From Vermamoeba vermiformis (lineage: Eukaryota > Tubulinea > Echinamoebida): a stretch of DNA of 64,000 nt. Each line of letters opens with the position of its first letter. Positions within the stretch are counted from its first letter, which is position 1. A program made the position numbers and the translations under genes. Below the pieces are notes generated by a model. The model was not told the DNA's origin and made no database searches. It saw only the letters and a list, made by a program, of their open reading frames with translations. The stretch lies in NCBI GenBank assembly GCA_045837725.1, contig JBEWZL010000084.1, positions 124,001-188,000 on the forward strand, written 5' to 3'. Positions 23,884 through 35,907 of this stretch are shown here, piece after piece.

Positions 23884-26800
23884 TTGATTTTCAATCCTTT
23901 ACGAAAAATGGAGCTAATTACATCACCGAGAAAGAGAAAAATTGACAACATTTTAGCCATGGATGATATTTACCAGCCAAATAAGAAAATCAAAATTGAG
24001 TTGGATACCGGATGCCAAATCAACGAGCAATTACCAAAAGAATTAATGGTAGAAATATTCTCAGAATTAAGCACAAAAGATCGCATCAATAGCTCTGAGA
24101 CGTGTAAATATTGGCTTGCCTGCGAATCTGTCACTTTCAAAGGCTGGATTTCGATTGGTGCCGACAAAATAATGTTACCAGAGGAAAATTTTGAAGGTCG
24201 AGGTACATATAAATACATAAATGATTTTAATATTAATTCTAAACTGATTGCAATAGACAAAGACAAGTGGGATGAATTATACGCCTTGAAAGCAGAGTTT
24301 AAATGCGACGCTGTCGTTACGGATAAGGGAAAGGGAGTCAAATCGTGCCAGGTGCGTATCTAATCCCAAGCGCCATTTATATCTAATTTTTTTTCAGATC
24401 TTGATCTCATCCGCATTAGATCCGACGCTAAAGATCTCAGACACATACAAGCTGACCAAAGAAGGAAATATGGTGCATAAAAATGTGATGCGCGCATATT
24501 ATACGGGCAAGATTTTGCCAATCATTATGAACAGCACGAACACTTTAAGTAGTGGCATCGAAACCAAGCAATGGAGAATTAAATTTACTGCAATGCCGAA
24601 ACACGAAGGTATAGTCGAAGGAGACAAGGCATTCTTAATGGAGTATTATTACAACATATTTGAGTAAGTATTTTCCGTTTTTCATCGATGTGTTGACGCT
24701 TGAGTTAATTGCAATTAAAATTCAATTGGTAAATCGTATTCGCGGGGCTATATCAAATCAATTGGCACTTTTTGGATTAATATCTCGTGTCAACTGGACT
24801 TAAAGTATTAACCCTTCAACTTAACAGACTCGAGAACGCCGTCAGAGAAGGAAATCTCGAATGGGAGTCCATTCTCATCAATAGGTTGGTTGAAAAAGAA
24901 GTCGAGCTTTATATGGATGAAGAGGAACTGAAAGAAAAATTCACATTGATCGAAGAGGCCATGATTATGAAGGTAACTGATGACTCGGTACGAAAGGAAT
25001 TGACGGAGTTTTGCAATAGGAGCCGAGAAGAATCGAGTCTCCGATTGGCCTGAAAAAAGAATTCAAATTCCACCAATACCAACTTGACGCAATTAGCTGG
25101 ATGAGCGACGCAGAAAAAAATGTGGATCGAGGTACGTTTTATTGCTTTACCACTCATCAGAATTATAACCCAACGATTACTAGAGTTCAAGTATTGTCCG
25201 TTGGTCCCATGGCGTCGAAGTCGTTCAAATGTGCTTGTAGATCTGCACGAGAAAAAGTTCGTAACACTGGACAAGAAGAATGAATATACTGGTAGCTTCA
25301 AATCTAAGGGTGCAGCGCTTGCTGACATATCAGGACTCGGAAAAACTCTAGAAAGTAAGATCCGACTACAATCCAACCACAAGTATTTAACTGTTAGTCA
25401 TCGGATTGGCGCTTCTCACGCTAAAGCAAGAATTCCCTGAATATGGAGACAATGGTTTATACAATACAAGGGCGACGTTAGGTAAATACTGGTACAAAAT
25501 TAAGTCGATCCGATCATAATGCTTGGTAGTGGTGTGCCCTGAAAAGGTGGTCCAACATTGGGTCGACGAAATTTCAGGCTTCACTGAACTGAAAGTCATT
25601 GCCATCCCGACTATAGAAATACTTAAATCGATAACATACAACGATATTGTAGCATCAGGTAATGCAGAGCATTCGAATACGCAAAGTATCTAAAGTTTTG
25701 CAGAGTTCGTCATCGTTTCGTCTTCAGTGCTTGCAGACACAAAGTATTTTGACCTGTGCTGTGGTAGAAAAAAACTAGCGAGAAATAAGACCGGCTTCAA
25801 AGCTCGAGCGAATCTCCTTCAAACTTCTCTGACTGTAAGTCGTTTGTTTGGCAAACCGAAAAATTTACGATTAACCCCCAATGCCCAGAAAATCAAAGCT
25901 GGCGATGGTTTGCAGGCAAAAGGACCGCTGTTAGAGCACTTCAATTTTGTGCGAGTAGTTGTTGATGAAGCACATCAAGTGTTAGCTAATTCTCCTGTGT
26001 GCAGTAAGAGTAACAACAGAATATCAATCAGGTCACTTATTATTCTATTTAGATTTGATATGTGGCATTACAAAAGAGTTTGGGTGGTATGTGAGTTCAG
26101 AGGCATTTCCAACAGAGTAAGTAGATACTATTCATTTCAATTTGCCTTACGTTAATTCATTAGGGAGGTGCTTGTAGCTGCCAAAAGGTTCTTCGAGATT
26201 CCAACTGACATTGTATCAAAGAGAGGCAGTGTTGGTGATAAGTATGAGAGGTATGGTTTTTTGTGACAGGTCAAAGTGTCATCCTGATTTTTTCATGCTC
26301 AACAGGCAACTCAAAGATGAACTTATTTACAAACATCTGATATGGCGCAATACACTTCAGTCCATTGTTAAGTCAGCCACAATTCCTGAGTACGAAGAAA
26401 TTATCAATCTAGTTGATTTTCATCCAATTGAAACGTTGCTTGACAAAGGTAACCTTGCCATGTGTTAATTTTTAACACTGATGTATTGGATGATAGATTG
26501 TAATGAGAAAATAGAACAGTACAACTTGTGGATGGGTAATCTACCTTTTGATACTCTGGATCAAAGTGTTCATGGATCAATCAAAATTTTGCAGGTCAGT
26601 GTGCAATATGTTCATAGTGAAGAATTGCAAGCTAATGCCTCCTTTAGCAAAAAAGCGCTGAAAGGCAGCAACAAATTGCAAACATCAAATACCCAAGAAA
26701 CAGATATGGTGATACACCTTATGGTGAACTAATGACTAAGCAGAATTGTGAGAAAGATATCAAACTACTTGAGGAAAAGATATCAGAATGGACTGCAGTT

Positions 26801-27432
26801 GACACAGTGCTTATGGAAAAACATGTTGATGATGATGAAGTGGCACATCTAACATTGGTGAATAATTATGGCAGCAAAATAGCAGCGATCATTGAGTGGG
26901 TGAAGCTAACTATTCAAAATGACTGCAAAAGTTGCATCATATTCTTTTCCAAGGTTTGTGATGCCTGGATCTGCAAATCAAATACTGATACTTGATAACT
27001 AGGATACACCCTACCTCACAAAGTTACACAAAATATTTTCTCAACAAAGAGTGCAAGCATCTCTTATTGAAGGGTATGCAAGACAGGGTCTTTTAGACTT
27101 GACTGACTGATTTTACTTACTATATTGTTTTAAGAAGTGCTACACAAAAAGCAACAATAATCAAGCAATGCAAAGAAGAAAATGTCCAGGTGGTGCTTGC
27201 ACAATTAATTGATGCCTCTGACCTTACACCTCTTGAAGTGAGTCACCTTGTACTGCTGGATCCAGTGCTAAGTAGTGCCCAAGAAATACAAGCAGAAGAG
27301 AGACTAGCTGTAAGTCGTGTAAACTCACAGAGAAGAGAGCTGAAAGTGCAACTTGTGCGGTTCATTATTCGTAACAAAGAAGATGAAGTTTACAACCTAA
27401 AAAAACGACTATTGAAATTAATGGAGGACTGA
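23884..27432 (+). CDS. F-box / SNF2-like ATPase (HLTF/Rad5-like architecture, divergent motifs)
   Basis: The first exon (start 23884, or ATG at 23908) encodes an F-box: LPKELMVEIFSELSTKDRINSSETC. Later exons encode a SNF2-type ATPase. FKFHQYQLDAISWMSDAE (about 25060-25115) is the Q-like entry motif. Motif I reads GAALADISGLGKTLE (about 25310-25350), where the usual wording is LADEMGLGKT. Motif Ia is VVCPEKVVQHWVDEI, and motif II is RVVVDEAHQ (DEAH, about 25950-25976). The C-terminal RecA lobe includes SCIIFFSK, NVQVVLAQLIDASDLTPLEVSHLVLLDP and a final charged helix. A 48-base intron at 24974-25021 restores frame between the linker and the ATPase entry motif. F-box plus SNF2 suggests coupling of ubiquitination with chromatin or DNA translocation. 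Exon limits between 25380 and 26210 are approximate. Confidence 0.65.
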
Positions 27433-27515
27433 ACAAATTGTGATTCAGATTGGAGTAGTAAATTTTTGATTCATGTTTATAAATCTGTAATACCCTGCTG
27501 TGTAAAAAAACCTAG

Positions 27516-30500
27516 TTACAGTGTAATTGTTTTCTGCAGCTTATTTTGTTCATCTTTGATGTACTCATTAATGGACTTGTACCCCATTTGAGCAGCAGTT
27601 TCAAACCAACTCTCCTTGTTTAAAGTTATCTCCTTGAAGTTTTCTTGTGAAATAATGATGTGCAGGGCTTGTCCATTATCTGTCACATGAGATACATCCT
27701 CATTTGTTTGTGGCATTCTTATGTCAAAGCGAACTTCTTTCCATTTGGTTGCCAGCTGAATTGTTTTAAAAGCTGTGTGTGCTGATTTGGGGAATGGTGT
27801 TTTAGTTTGAGTGTTCTTTTGATAGTTGGCTGTAAATTTGGTCTTCTGCTTTGGTTGCTTAACAGTAACAGCTCTGAAGTCCTCTTTTGTTTCTGGAGAG
27901 GAGTAGCAATATGCTCCAATGGAATACAGCACATCACCTGGGAGGTAAATTAGTATTTTAATATATTGAAGTTGTCTTTTACCTTTGAAGCCTATCAAAT
28001 CTGGCCCAAAATACTTGCTTGGCTTCACCAAAGCTTTGTCGTACTTTGTCAATAACATAAGTAACTCTGGGGTATACTGTGCATCAGCAGCTTTGATTGC
28101 TTGAAGTGCTTTCAGCTCTACTCTTGCTGTTTCTTCATTTTTGAACAGTTGACCAAGTACAGGTGATCCTTGGAACTGCTTTTTCAAAGTAGCAGTGCCA
28201 GACCTGAGGTTGACTTTTGCAAGCAGTGCAGCTGCATCAGACAGTTCCAAACAATACCTGGCTTCCCCATAGAAAGTCCATGGGCTTGGGAAAGCAGTTG
28301 CATCTGTCCAGTCAGGGAGTTTCGTATCTAGTGAGGCAATGATTGGCAGTTGATTAATTTTCACTAGTGTTTTGGATAAGTTCATCTGTTTTAAGTGTTA
28401 GAAAAGTATTTCTAAAAATAAAGGAGTGCTCACAAATAATGCTCCGATCAAAGACTCAAAAGTGTTCCCCTTAGCATTTACTGAAGGAGAAAAGCTTGGG
28501 TCCACAGCAGAAGCAAGATCTCTTTCAAACTTTGTAACGAATGGGATGAACCAAGTAATTGTGGAAGCCATCCAGAGATGAAATATCGCAAATGAAAGTG
28601 GTTCACAAATGCCAAAGTACTTTACCCCTGAATTTGAGTTAATTGAAGCAGTCCAATTGAACATGGATGTTGCTTTCTTACAGTTTTGTCCATCCAGTTC
28701 AACAGATAACTTTTGCTCTCGCTTAGTTACCAAGGTGAAGCCAAGATCCTCCAAATTTACTCCCAGTTCTTTGCACATAGTTTCTGAGATGCAGTGCTGT
28801 GAGCTTATTGCAGTGTTGACATACAGTTGCTTTAGCAAGTTATTCCCTTTTGAGATAAAGTGTCACTAGATTAGTTACTGAAATTAAGGCTTACATTTTT
28901 CCATCTTTGCTGGGTCTTTCTCAAGCTGTATATGCAAGTGCTGGAGTCTTGTGTGCACATAATTTTTGACATCTTTGTGAAGCTTATCAACTGAAGTCTT
29001 AACTAAATCTTCAAAATCTTTGACTGTGGAATCAATGTCTGAACTACACATTATGTTTAGTAGGGCTGTAATTCGCTGTAATCGTCCTTGGGCAACTTTG
29101 CCAATCAATTTCTGAAGAGCAGGGGCTCTCTTAAGGTCAGGAAAATACGTGGACACAATTTCAATTGCTTTTTCTGCTGTAACAAGTGGAAATTCTAATT
29201 GGCTGTCACTGAAATCTATGTCATTTGCAGGTTTTGATTCACCACTCTTTCCAACACCACCCAAATTTGTCATTTGTGTTCCAGTGACAATCACTGTGCG
29301 CAGTGCTGGCAGGGAATAGTGAACAAGAACAGAAAGGAAGGTCCTACAGGAGATTAGTACTTAACAGAATTTCAATTGCTGTCTTACGTTCTCTCGTTGA
29401 TGGAGTTAACAAACTTGACTTTGTGTGGGACTTCAGGCTCTTCAAAAAGTCCCTGTGCTAATTGGACTTCATCCACCACAAACACAATGTCTTCAGTGAG
29501 TGCTTTCAAGCATGCATTTAACTCTCGTTGCTTTGCATAAACCCAAGTGTCATTGCAGCTGTTGGTTAAATCAGCAATAAATTTGTCTCCAAGAGTCTTC
29601 ATTGTTGTTTCAATATCAGGGTATCCACTGCTGACAAGTGCTAGCCAATTGGCTGGAGAGATACTTGACCGGTATCTGTCAAGGACTAGAGCGTGTGACA
29701 ACCACAGCAGTTGTGTCAAGCAAGTCATGATGTCTGTGGCTAGACTAGGAGAACATTTGTTGGCTGCAATGATTTCTGCCGCTATTTGACCTTGTTTACA
29801 AAAGGTTTGAAAAGCAGAATTGTGATTTTTCTGATCTGCTCCTTGCTTGATTTCAACATACAAGACATAGTGTTGTTGGGCGTATGCAAAGATGGAGCCT
29901 AGTAATTGGAGTTAGAAAGACAACAAAAAAATGTGTACATACCAGTTTTGCCAATTCCAGAAGTCCCATGTAGAGTAACAAGTTTGCTCTGGTTAGGCCT
30001 GACATCTTTTTGAAGAGCATTGATGATGGGGTCGTCAAAGAATGGTTTGTCAAGAAAGTGGAAATCGACTTTGCCATTTGCAACGTTGAATGGAATTTTC
30101 GTGAAGTTCCAATACTTAAAGACGACTTTATCTTTCCAAAGTTCACAAATCTCGTCACGAGTGAGTACCAACTTGGTTTTTGACGGCGCAGGGCATTGTA
30201 ATTTGAGGTTGTCTTGCACGTTGTCATGAACTGTGGTCCAATTTTGCAGCTTCTTTTTAATCGCTTCCGCTTCATTTTCCAGTCCAACACTGCCCCAATC
30301 CATCTCAGGGTCTAACAACTGCGTGCCACTAATATTCTTTTCGGCCAGCTTAGCAATGATGGCTTGCGTACCAGCTTCAGATCCACCGACATCCTGCGAT
30401 ATAAACTCTTGAACTTCGTGGGTGGTCCAGTCGGTAGCTAAAAATTGCTTCGTTAACGATTCATTTGCTATATTAAGTATACGAGAGCACTTACGTCGCT

Positions 30501-30531
30501 TGTGTCGAAAAGATTGCCGAGCTGGATGCAA
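27516..30531 (-). CDS. Crinkler-type protein: SAM-like domain, P-loop NTPase, nuclease-like C-terminus
   Basis: A multi-exon gene ending at 27516, convergent with the F-box/SNF2 gene 83 bases away. The N-terminus carries a SAM-like domain (WTTHEVQEFISQDVGG through LLDPEMDWGSVGLENEAEAI). A P-loop NTPase core follows, with Walker A GTSGIGKTG (about 29940-29970) and Walker B DIVFVVDEVQLA (about 29460-29490). A long helical region is next, and then a C-terminal part with KYFGPDLIGF, a shape like the first acidic residue of a PD-(D/E)xK nuclease. This NTPase-plus-nuclease order is that of the Crinkler/CR family, found as effectors in oomycetes and chytrids and more widely in protists. Codon and word use differ from neighbouring genes. 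It looks whole. Its function here is not known. Confidence 0.6.
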
Positions 30532-31557
30532 AAACGAGTGAGTAAAAACTGTTTCGTAACCGAAAAAAGTCTTATAAGAATATTACCTTGGTTAGCCAAG
30601 CTAATGTGTCTTATATAGTACCTCGGTACCGCTCCGTTTTTGCGCTGAGAAAATAGATTTGCTCTAACCCCAGGCCGGAAAATACTCTTTGGTACTTTTA
30701 GAAATTAATTAAATGGAAATGTTGTTACATAACGTATTTCGGCATCGCCGAATATTAAATTATTTTTTAAAATTGAAAAATGCGTAATTTGTCGGGATTT
30801 GACTCTGAAGTGTACCTGATCTACGAACAGCAAGGCTAACAGCTCGTTCAAACATAGTAAGCATTTAATTAAACCAATTGAAACTATCGTATTTCAGGTT
30901 TTGTCCATCTGCCCGTAGCCACTCTTTTTCGGGACTAGTAATGTTCATACACCATCCTTTCTCGTGCACCAAACCGTTTTGGGCGTCAATAGCGTGATCT
31001 GCATCATGTTTGTTATTAACGATAATAATTAGTTGCAAAAATGTTTTTTTAGGCGGGCTAATTTTACACGGCCTGATCTTAGCCAGTTTGCCGATGGAAC
31101 AACACACGGAGCGTCATTATATTTTTCCAATTAAGCGCTTAAATTTAATGTTTCTCAAGAAAGTGTCATACGGCGTAACGCAGCAAATAGTTCGAGAATT
31201 AACTACAACGAAAATAACCAAAATGTCACCCGATCTGTTAATTTAAAGAAAAAAATGTCGAAGTAATGTAACAAAATATTATTGCTTTAATTTAACATAT
31301 TTTAATAATTTACCTCCTCAGATTACAGTTCGTGATTTTGTAATTGCAACCCGTCAGGCTGTTGGGTGGCACCATGAAAAGCGATATTTACGGGAAGGAG
31401 GTCTCGTCAAAACCGACAAGCGTCTGAAATTGGCCAGCGACAAACCTACATCCGCTTCCAAGAAAAAAAATATCCAAGGCCATAAATAGCGGTTACCAGC
31501 CATTTTTCCAATTCTTTCAACATAAACAACTCCTTAGTCAAAACCAAAAGCATCACT
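30532..31557. other. 1-kb region with two orphan coding scraps
   Basis: Two open pieces look coding but do not resolve into genes. On the plus strand, an exon-like segment from about 31322 to 31490, after a CAG acceptor, reads TVRDFVIATRQAVGWHHEKR and ends with a Lys-rich tail and TAG. On the minus strand, 30865-31107 contains NNKHDADHAIDAQNGLVHEK, faintly like the end of an RNA-recognition fold, and stops at 30865. The two point away from each other, and I could not find convincing partner exons. They may be remains of one or two decayed genes, or parts of small genes with unusual splicing. Confidence 0.35.
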
Positions 31558-34336
31558 ATGTCTTCATCTGGAAAAGGACGTCCCGCATTCAACAGAGACA
31601 ACTCTAGATCACTTTGTATTAAAGAAGGCTTGGCTTTTCTCGCTCAAACGACTGGAAAAACTACAAATAATATTCCCAAGCGAAAAGCTAAGAGAATCGT
31701 CGTTTTTGAAGCAGCTCAACATGTCGCCAAGGTTAATGGACGCAAATCTGCTCGAAAAACTCGCTCTGCCCGCACTCTTCGTGGAAAGCTTGTTAATAGA
31801 CGCCGCCAAGCATTGAACAACAACAATAATAACAACGTTAAAGCTCAACCTGCTGCCGCCGCGCCAAAACCCGCTGTAACTCGATCGACTGCCAAGAAAA
31901 TCCGCAAGGTGATTCCTCCCAAGCCTGCCGCCATGCCCAAACCCGTCGTAAACAACACTACCGTTACCCCAGTCAACAATAACAACGCTGGATTCAATTT
32001 TGGAAATGTTGCTGCAGTAAATCCAGGAAATGCTATGTCAAGTACGTCCAATCTAACTCCTTAGTGACTTTTTAGCTCAAATACTGATCGCAATATTATT
32101 ATAGACCTAAAAGCCTTGCCTACTTCATGGCGTTTCTCTACGCCTGCTCCTGCATTCGGCTTGTACGTGGATGACTCAAATGTTTTCTGCGGTGACAACC
32201 AAGGCAACATTTATCAGTTCTCGCATGACGGCGACCTTAAAAACCATTTGAAATTGCCATACGGTGTTAAATCCATCGTTCGCGATTATCAGTGGCTTTA
32301 TGCCGGATGCGACAACGGAGTTGTGTACGATGTAACCGACAAAGATCAGCCCAGAATTGCTTACGAGATCCCTGAAGACGGTCAATTCGACGAGCATGAA
32401 GTCATGGCTAATATTGACGACTTGTTGCATGATCACGAAGCCACATCCAACAACGAGAAAGGCGCTCGACAAAAACTCACTACCATTCGTCAAACTAAGA
32501 AGAAGCACGTCGTATTTGCGTTGGATACATCTAGTTCCATGAGCTGTAAGTATTTTAAACTCTTACTATCATTTTTTCGTTCAATTTCTAACGGATTCAT
32601 TTGTAATAGCCAACAGACAATTCGAATCTGCTTTACAAAACATGAAAATGATCTTCAACCATCATATGCAAGACCACGACTTGGTGTCTTTCGTTACCTT
32701 CGACAGCACCGTCTCCGTCAAGTTCGAGAACAAGGTCAAATCTGCCGATCGTGCTCAGATCATGACTGGATTCGACTCTGCTCGTCCTTCTGGCGCCACT
32801 GCCTTATGGGACGCTATTCAGCGATCAGTCGAACTCGTCACTAAGCCTCAAGACACCGACGTTGATCGCTGGATCATTTGTTTAACGGATGGTGAGGACA
32901 ACAGATCTGCATCTCGCCCCAACACCTTGATGACTTTGCTGCGCGACAAGCAACAAACAGCACCTTGCAACCTCGTGCTCATCGATGTTATGCACCGTCC
33001 TCGCTCCGAATTGCAACAACTGTGCGAAGCTACCGAGCACGGACTTTACATCCCCGTGCACTCGTACAAGGGCATCGAAGAGGCCTTCAAACTCGTGGCA
33101 CAAGTGCTCAACGCCAAGGTCTTGTGGATGGACGTCAGCGACGGTCTTCTTGCTGTCAGCGACAACCGTGGTTCCGTCACCGTGTGCAACATTGAAGGTG
33201 AAAAGATGTGGTCGCAGAAGTCTTCAGGCAAGGCAGGCTGGATGGTCCGCGCTGATGCCAGTGCTGTCTATCACGGCCATTCAAAGGGTATCGACGCCTA
33301 TTCGCTCCGATCTGGCGATCAACGCTGGCAAGTCAAGTTGCCCGAGGGTCCTGTCATGTCTGGCACGCAAAGCCGCGAGTTCTTGTTTGCAGCCACTGGT
33401 CCGCTCGTGCAATCCTTGGACAAGGAAGGCAAGCTCATCATGCGCACACCCGCTGGCCAGGCCTCAATCACTGCTACTGCCTTGGCGCCAGATCAAGACA
33501 ACGAGGACGGCCTGCTCATCGTGGCCGCTGGCACTGACGGCTCTTTGACTGCCTACGACTCTGTCAAGGGCACTCAAAAGTGGTCGTTCTCGCTTGGTGG
33601 TGGATCTGCCCTCTCTGTCGCGGCTCGTGGCTCACGTGTCTTCATCGTGACAACTGACGGTCAATTGATCTGTGGTGACGTGTCAAATGACACTGTCAAG
33701 AAGGCTCTCGCTGGCACATTCAACGCCGCAGCTCGCAACATTGCCGCGCCTGAAACTACTGCTAACACGATTGTTCCGACCAATCAGGTTGACACCATCA
33801 ACACGCCTTTGCCTGATGGCTCTATCGTCGTTGAGTGCTCTCGTGCTTTGTCCGATGCCGATGTGATGGCCATTCACAACGCTATCCACAGCACCGCTGA
33901 TCACGTGACCATTCAAGGTGTTGACTGGCCAGTCCATGTTGGCAACGCTAACTGCCGCTTCATTCGCTGGGACGACACTTTGACATTCATCGAGCAGAAC
34001 AAGACCAAGACCAGCAAGTACGCCAAGATGTCACGTGACGGCCACAAGATCACGTGGATCATCAAGCAGGGTCGTTGGGGCCTCATCATCGACAACAAGA
34101 TTGAACACAACGGAACCAAGCTCAAAGTTCGTGTGTCAGCCAAGTACGCCCAACAATTCAACCAAAAGTTCGACGTCAATTGGGACGTGCAGTTCCCGAA
34201 CGAGTTGCGTGAAGAAGGCGCCGAGTTTGTGGTCGATGAGCTTGTCCAGGCTGAGAACGGCAATTACTACCGCGTCAAGGGCAACATCAAGCGCGTTGTC
34301 AATGCGAATAACACCAACGCGATGGAAACTAATTAA
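31558..34336 (+). CDS. von Willebrand A domain protein with split beta-propeller and basic N-terminal domain
   Basis: Starts at ATG 31558, with introns at about 32040-32102 and 32547-32610. Residues 1-90 form a Lys/Arg-rich domain (IPKRKAKRIVVFEAAQHVAK, GRKSARKTRSARTLRGK). An Asn/Ala/Pro linker follows, then propeller-like strands (FGLYVDDSNVFCGDNQGNIY, WLYAGCDNGVVYDV). A complete VWA domain is next, with an intact MIDAS metal site: DTSSSMS, SGATALWDA and LTDGEDN. After it come PQQ/WD-like strands again (LLAVSDNRGSVTVCNIEGE, GIDAYSLRSGDQRWQVKLPE, GSLTAYDSVKGTQKWSFSL). A unique C-terminal domain closes the protein (FIRWDDTLTFIEQNK, ITWIIKQGRWGLIIDNKIE). I know no named family with this order. 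The VWA and later parts are GC-richer with strong C-ending codon bias, suggesting high expression. There is no signal peptide, so it is probably intracellular. Confidence 0.75.
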
Positions 34337-34493
34337 TTAAATGTATTTTTTGTAAATAAATTTCAAAACCGAAAAACGCTACTTAAATTTGTGTCTGAGG
34401 GTTGCTTTGAAGACACTCGCGGGAGATTGCGTCGTGATTTGAATAATTTAAAGAAACCGTTATTAATAGACTGAAGGTTCGTACGAGACGCTC

Positions 34494-35057
34494 TTACAAA
34501 AATTTGGTGATGTCTCCTTCGCAGATGTACTTAGCGGTGCCTTGGCTGAGTCTGTCAGCTTCGACACCGACATGGAAGACACCGTCAGTGAATGCCATTT
34601 TGGCTGCCTTTGTGCCTGTTGGACGAACAGTGAAGACGATCTTGCGAGCAGAAGTGGCGTCGAGAAGAGCTTCTTTGACCAGAACATCTTTGCAAGCTTC
34701 GGCGAACCTAATGACAAGTCATTAAAGTCATGTGATTAATTGCGCATCGGTGAAGATTTTTTTTCTGCTGAATTTCAAGGGTACGAATGCAATAAATATG
34801 ATTCAAACTTACTTTTCTACGATGAAATGGAGGTAACCGTCTTTGGCGTAGAAAGTTGCACCAACTTTTTCGTGGTCACGAGCGTAGACGCCGGCCTTGT
34901 GGACCAAGGGGATCAATTCGGCCCAAGCAGGGGTGACTTCGAAAGTGTATTCAAAGCCCGTGATCTCCTTAAGCTTTTTGAGCAATGAGACTCTGTTGGC
35001 TTCGTTGTCGCGAAGGCTCATTCTGTGAATAAGAGAGAATTCTCCGTCAGCTGACAT
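34494..35057 (-). CDS. Small protein, paralogue A (152 aa, unknown family)
   Basis: Two exons, 34813-35057 and 34494-34707, joined by a GT-AG intron and encoding about 152 residues. It starts MSADGEFSLIHRMSLRDNEA and ends GDITKFL. It has no signal peptide, membrane helix or known catalytic motif. The charged alpha/beta pattern suggests a small soluble domain. It shares LRDNEAN, LKEITGFEYTFE, KEALLDAT and AKYICE with the next gene, at the same intron position. C-ending codon bias and a strong TATA-containing promoter suggest high expression. I do not recognise the family; an ADF/coactosin-like fold was considered but no motif supports it. Confidence 0.75.
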
Positions 35058-35260
35058 TGTTTGCGTTGTTGTGTTTGTTATTCGATCGATTTGAATGAAC
35101 GAACTGCTTGTCGCCGCGTTGCCAATTTTATATTTGCTCAAATTGTGGCCCACGTGATCGTGTTGCAATGTGATTGGTCGGCCTGTTTTTGATTTCTTCA
35201 ATCATTCTGTCCTGTTGTGATACCCGAGTGACATGTCTTATGGCTATATTGTGAAACGGA
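35058..35260 (-). promoter_or_regulatory. Promoter of paralogue A (TATA, CACGTG, CCAAT)
   Basis: On the minus strand upstream of the ATG at 35057 there is a TATA box (ATATAAAA, about 35126-35134). Further upstream lie a palindromic CACGTGATC (35151-35159), an inverted CCAAT box (ATTGGT read on plus, about 35173-35178) and the block TTCTTCAATCATTCTGTCC (about 35194-35212). The same elements in the same order precede paralogue B. The order and spacing conserved between the two copies mark these as functional elements. Confidence 0.65.
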
Positions 35261-35907
35261 GCTAATCTCAATGAACCACGTAGAATTGCAGCGATCACCG
35301 CAAAAGCAGCTACAATGAAAGGCAACTTTCAATTCGATCGATTGCTCCGAACAATTTCAGGGATGCTGTTTCAGAACCTGTTATAATGACATGATACGCT
35401 ACCGTTTCAATTGAATCAGATATTGGTCCCATAGTGCTGTACTCTCGTGGCCGACCACCGACACCAGAAAAAAGTCAGAATTCTACCGAGCACAAAGCGC
35501 AAATTTGGTTCACTTTGACATTTGTTAGCTGTCCGTGACTTGGACCGTGCTTTCACTGCAACTAGAGATGAGTCCAGTTAAATGGCTTCGCTTAGCCAGG
35601 GGCACTGTATTCTCATGAATGTCACATTCCTGCTGAATTAATGCAATACGAAAAGGAGGCAGAAACGATCCAATGCTATTGACTATAACTGGGTGTAGCT
35701 TGTTGACGGAAGTGATTTTTGAGCTTCGCTAGATTTGACGATACAAAACTGTCACATATTAATTTCAGTAATCAATGTGATTCCACCACCAACAGCTGAA
35801 TATTTTTTTCAGCGAACGGAGCAGTCACTAACTTAAGGCAGATGACACGATTTATATTTAGGGACGTTTATATATGCGTAACGTGTTACAAAATCAGCGT
35901 GAAAAGT
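35261..35907. other. Intergenic region, no supported gene
   Basis: This spans the space between the promoter of paralogue A and the stop codon of paralogue B. I see no open frame of note, no tRNA-like boxes and no repeat. It is the remainder of the spacer created by the tandem duplication. Confidence 0.4.

Noticed and set aside
32965-33548. Overlapping plus-strand frames rich in Arg, Ser and Cys
   Set aside because: They are out-of-frame readings of the strongly codon-biased VWA/propeller gene.
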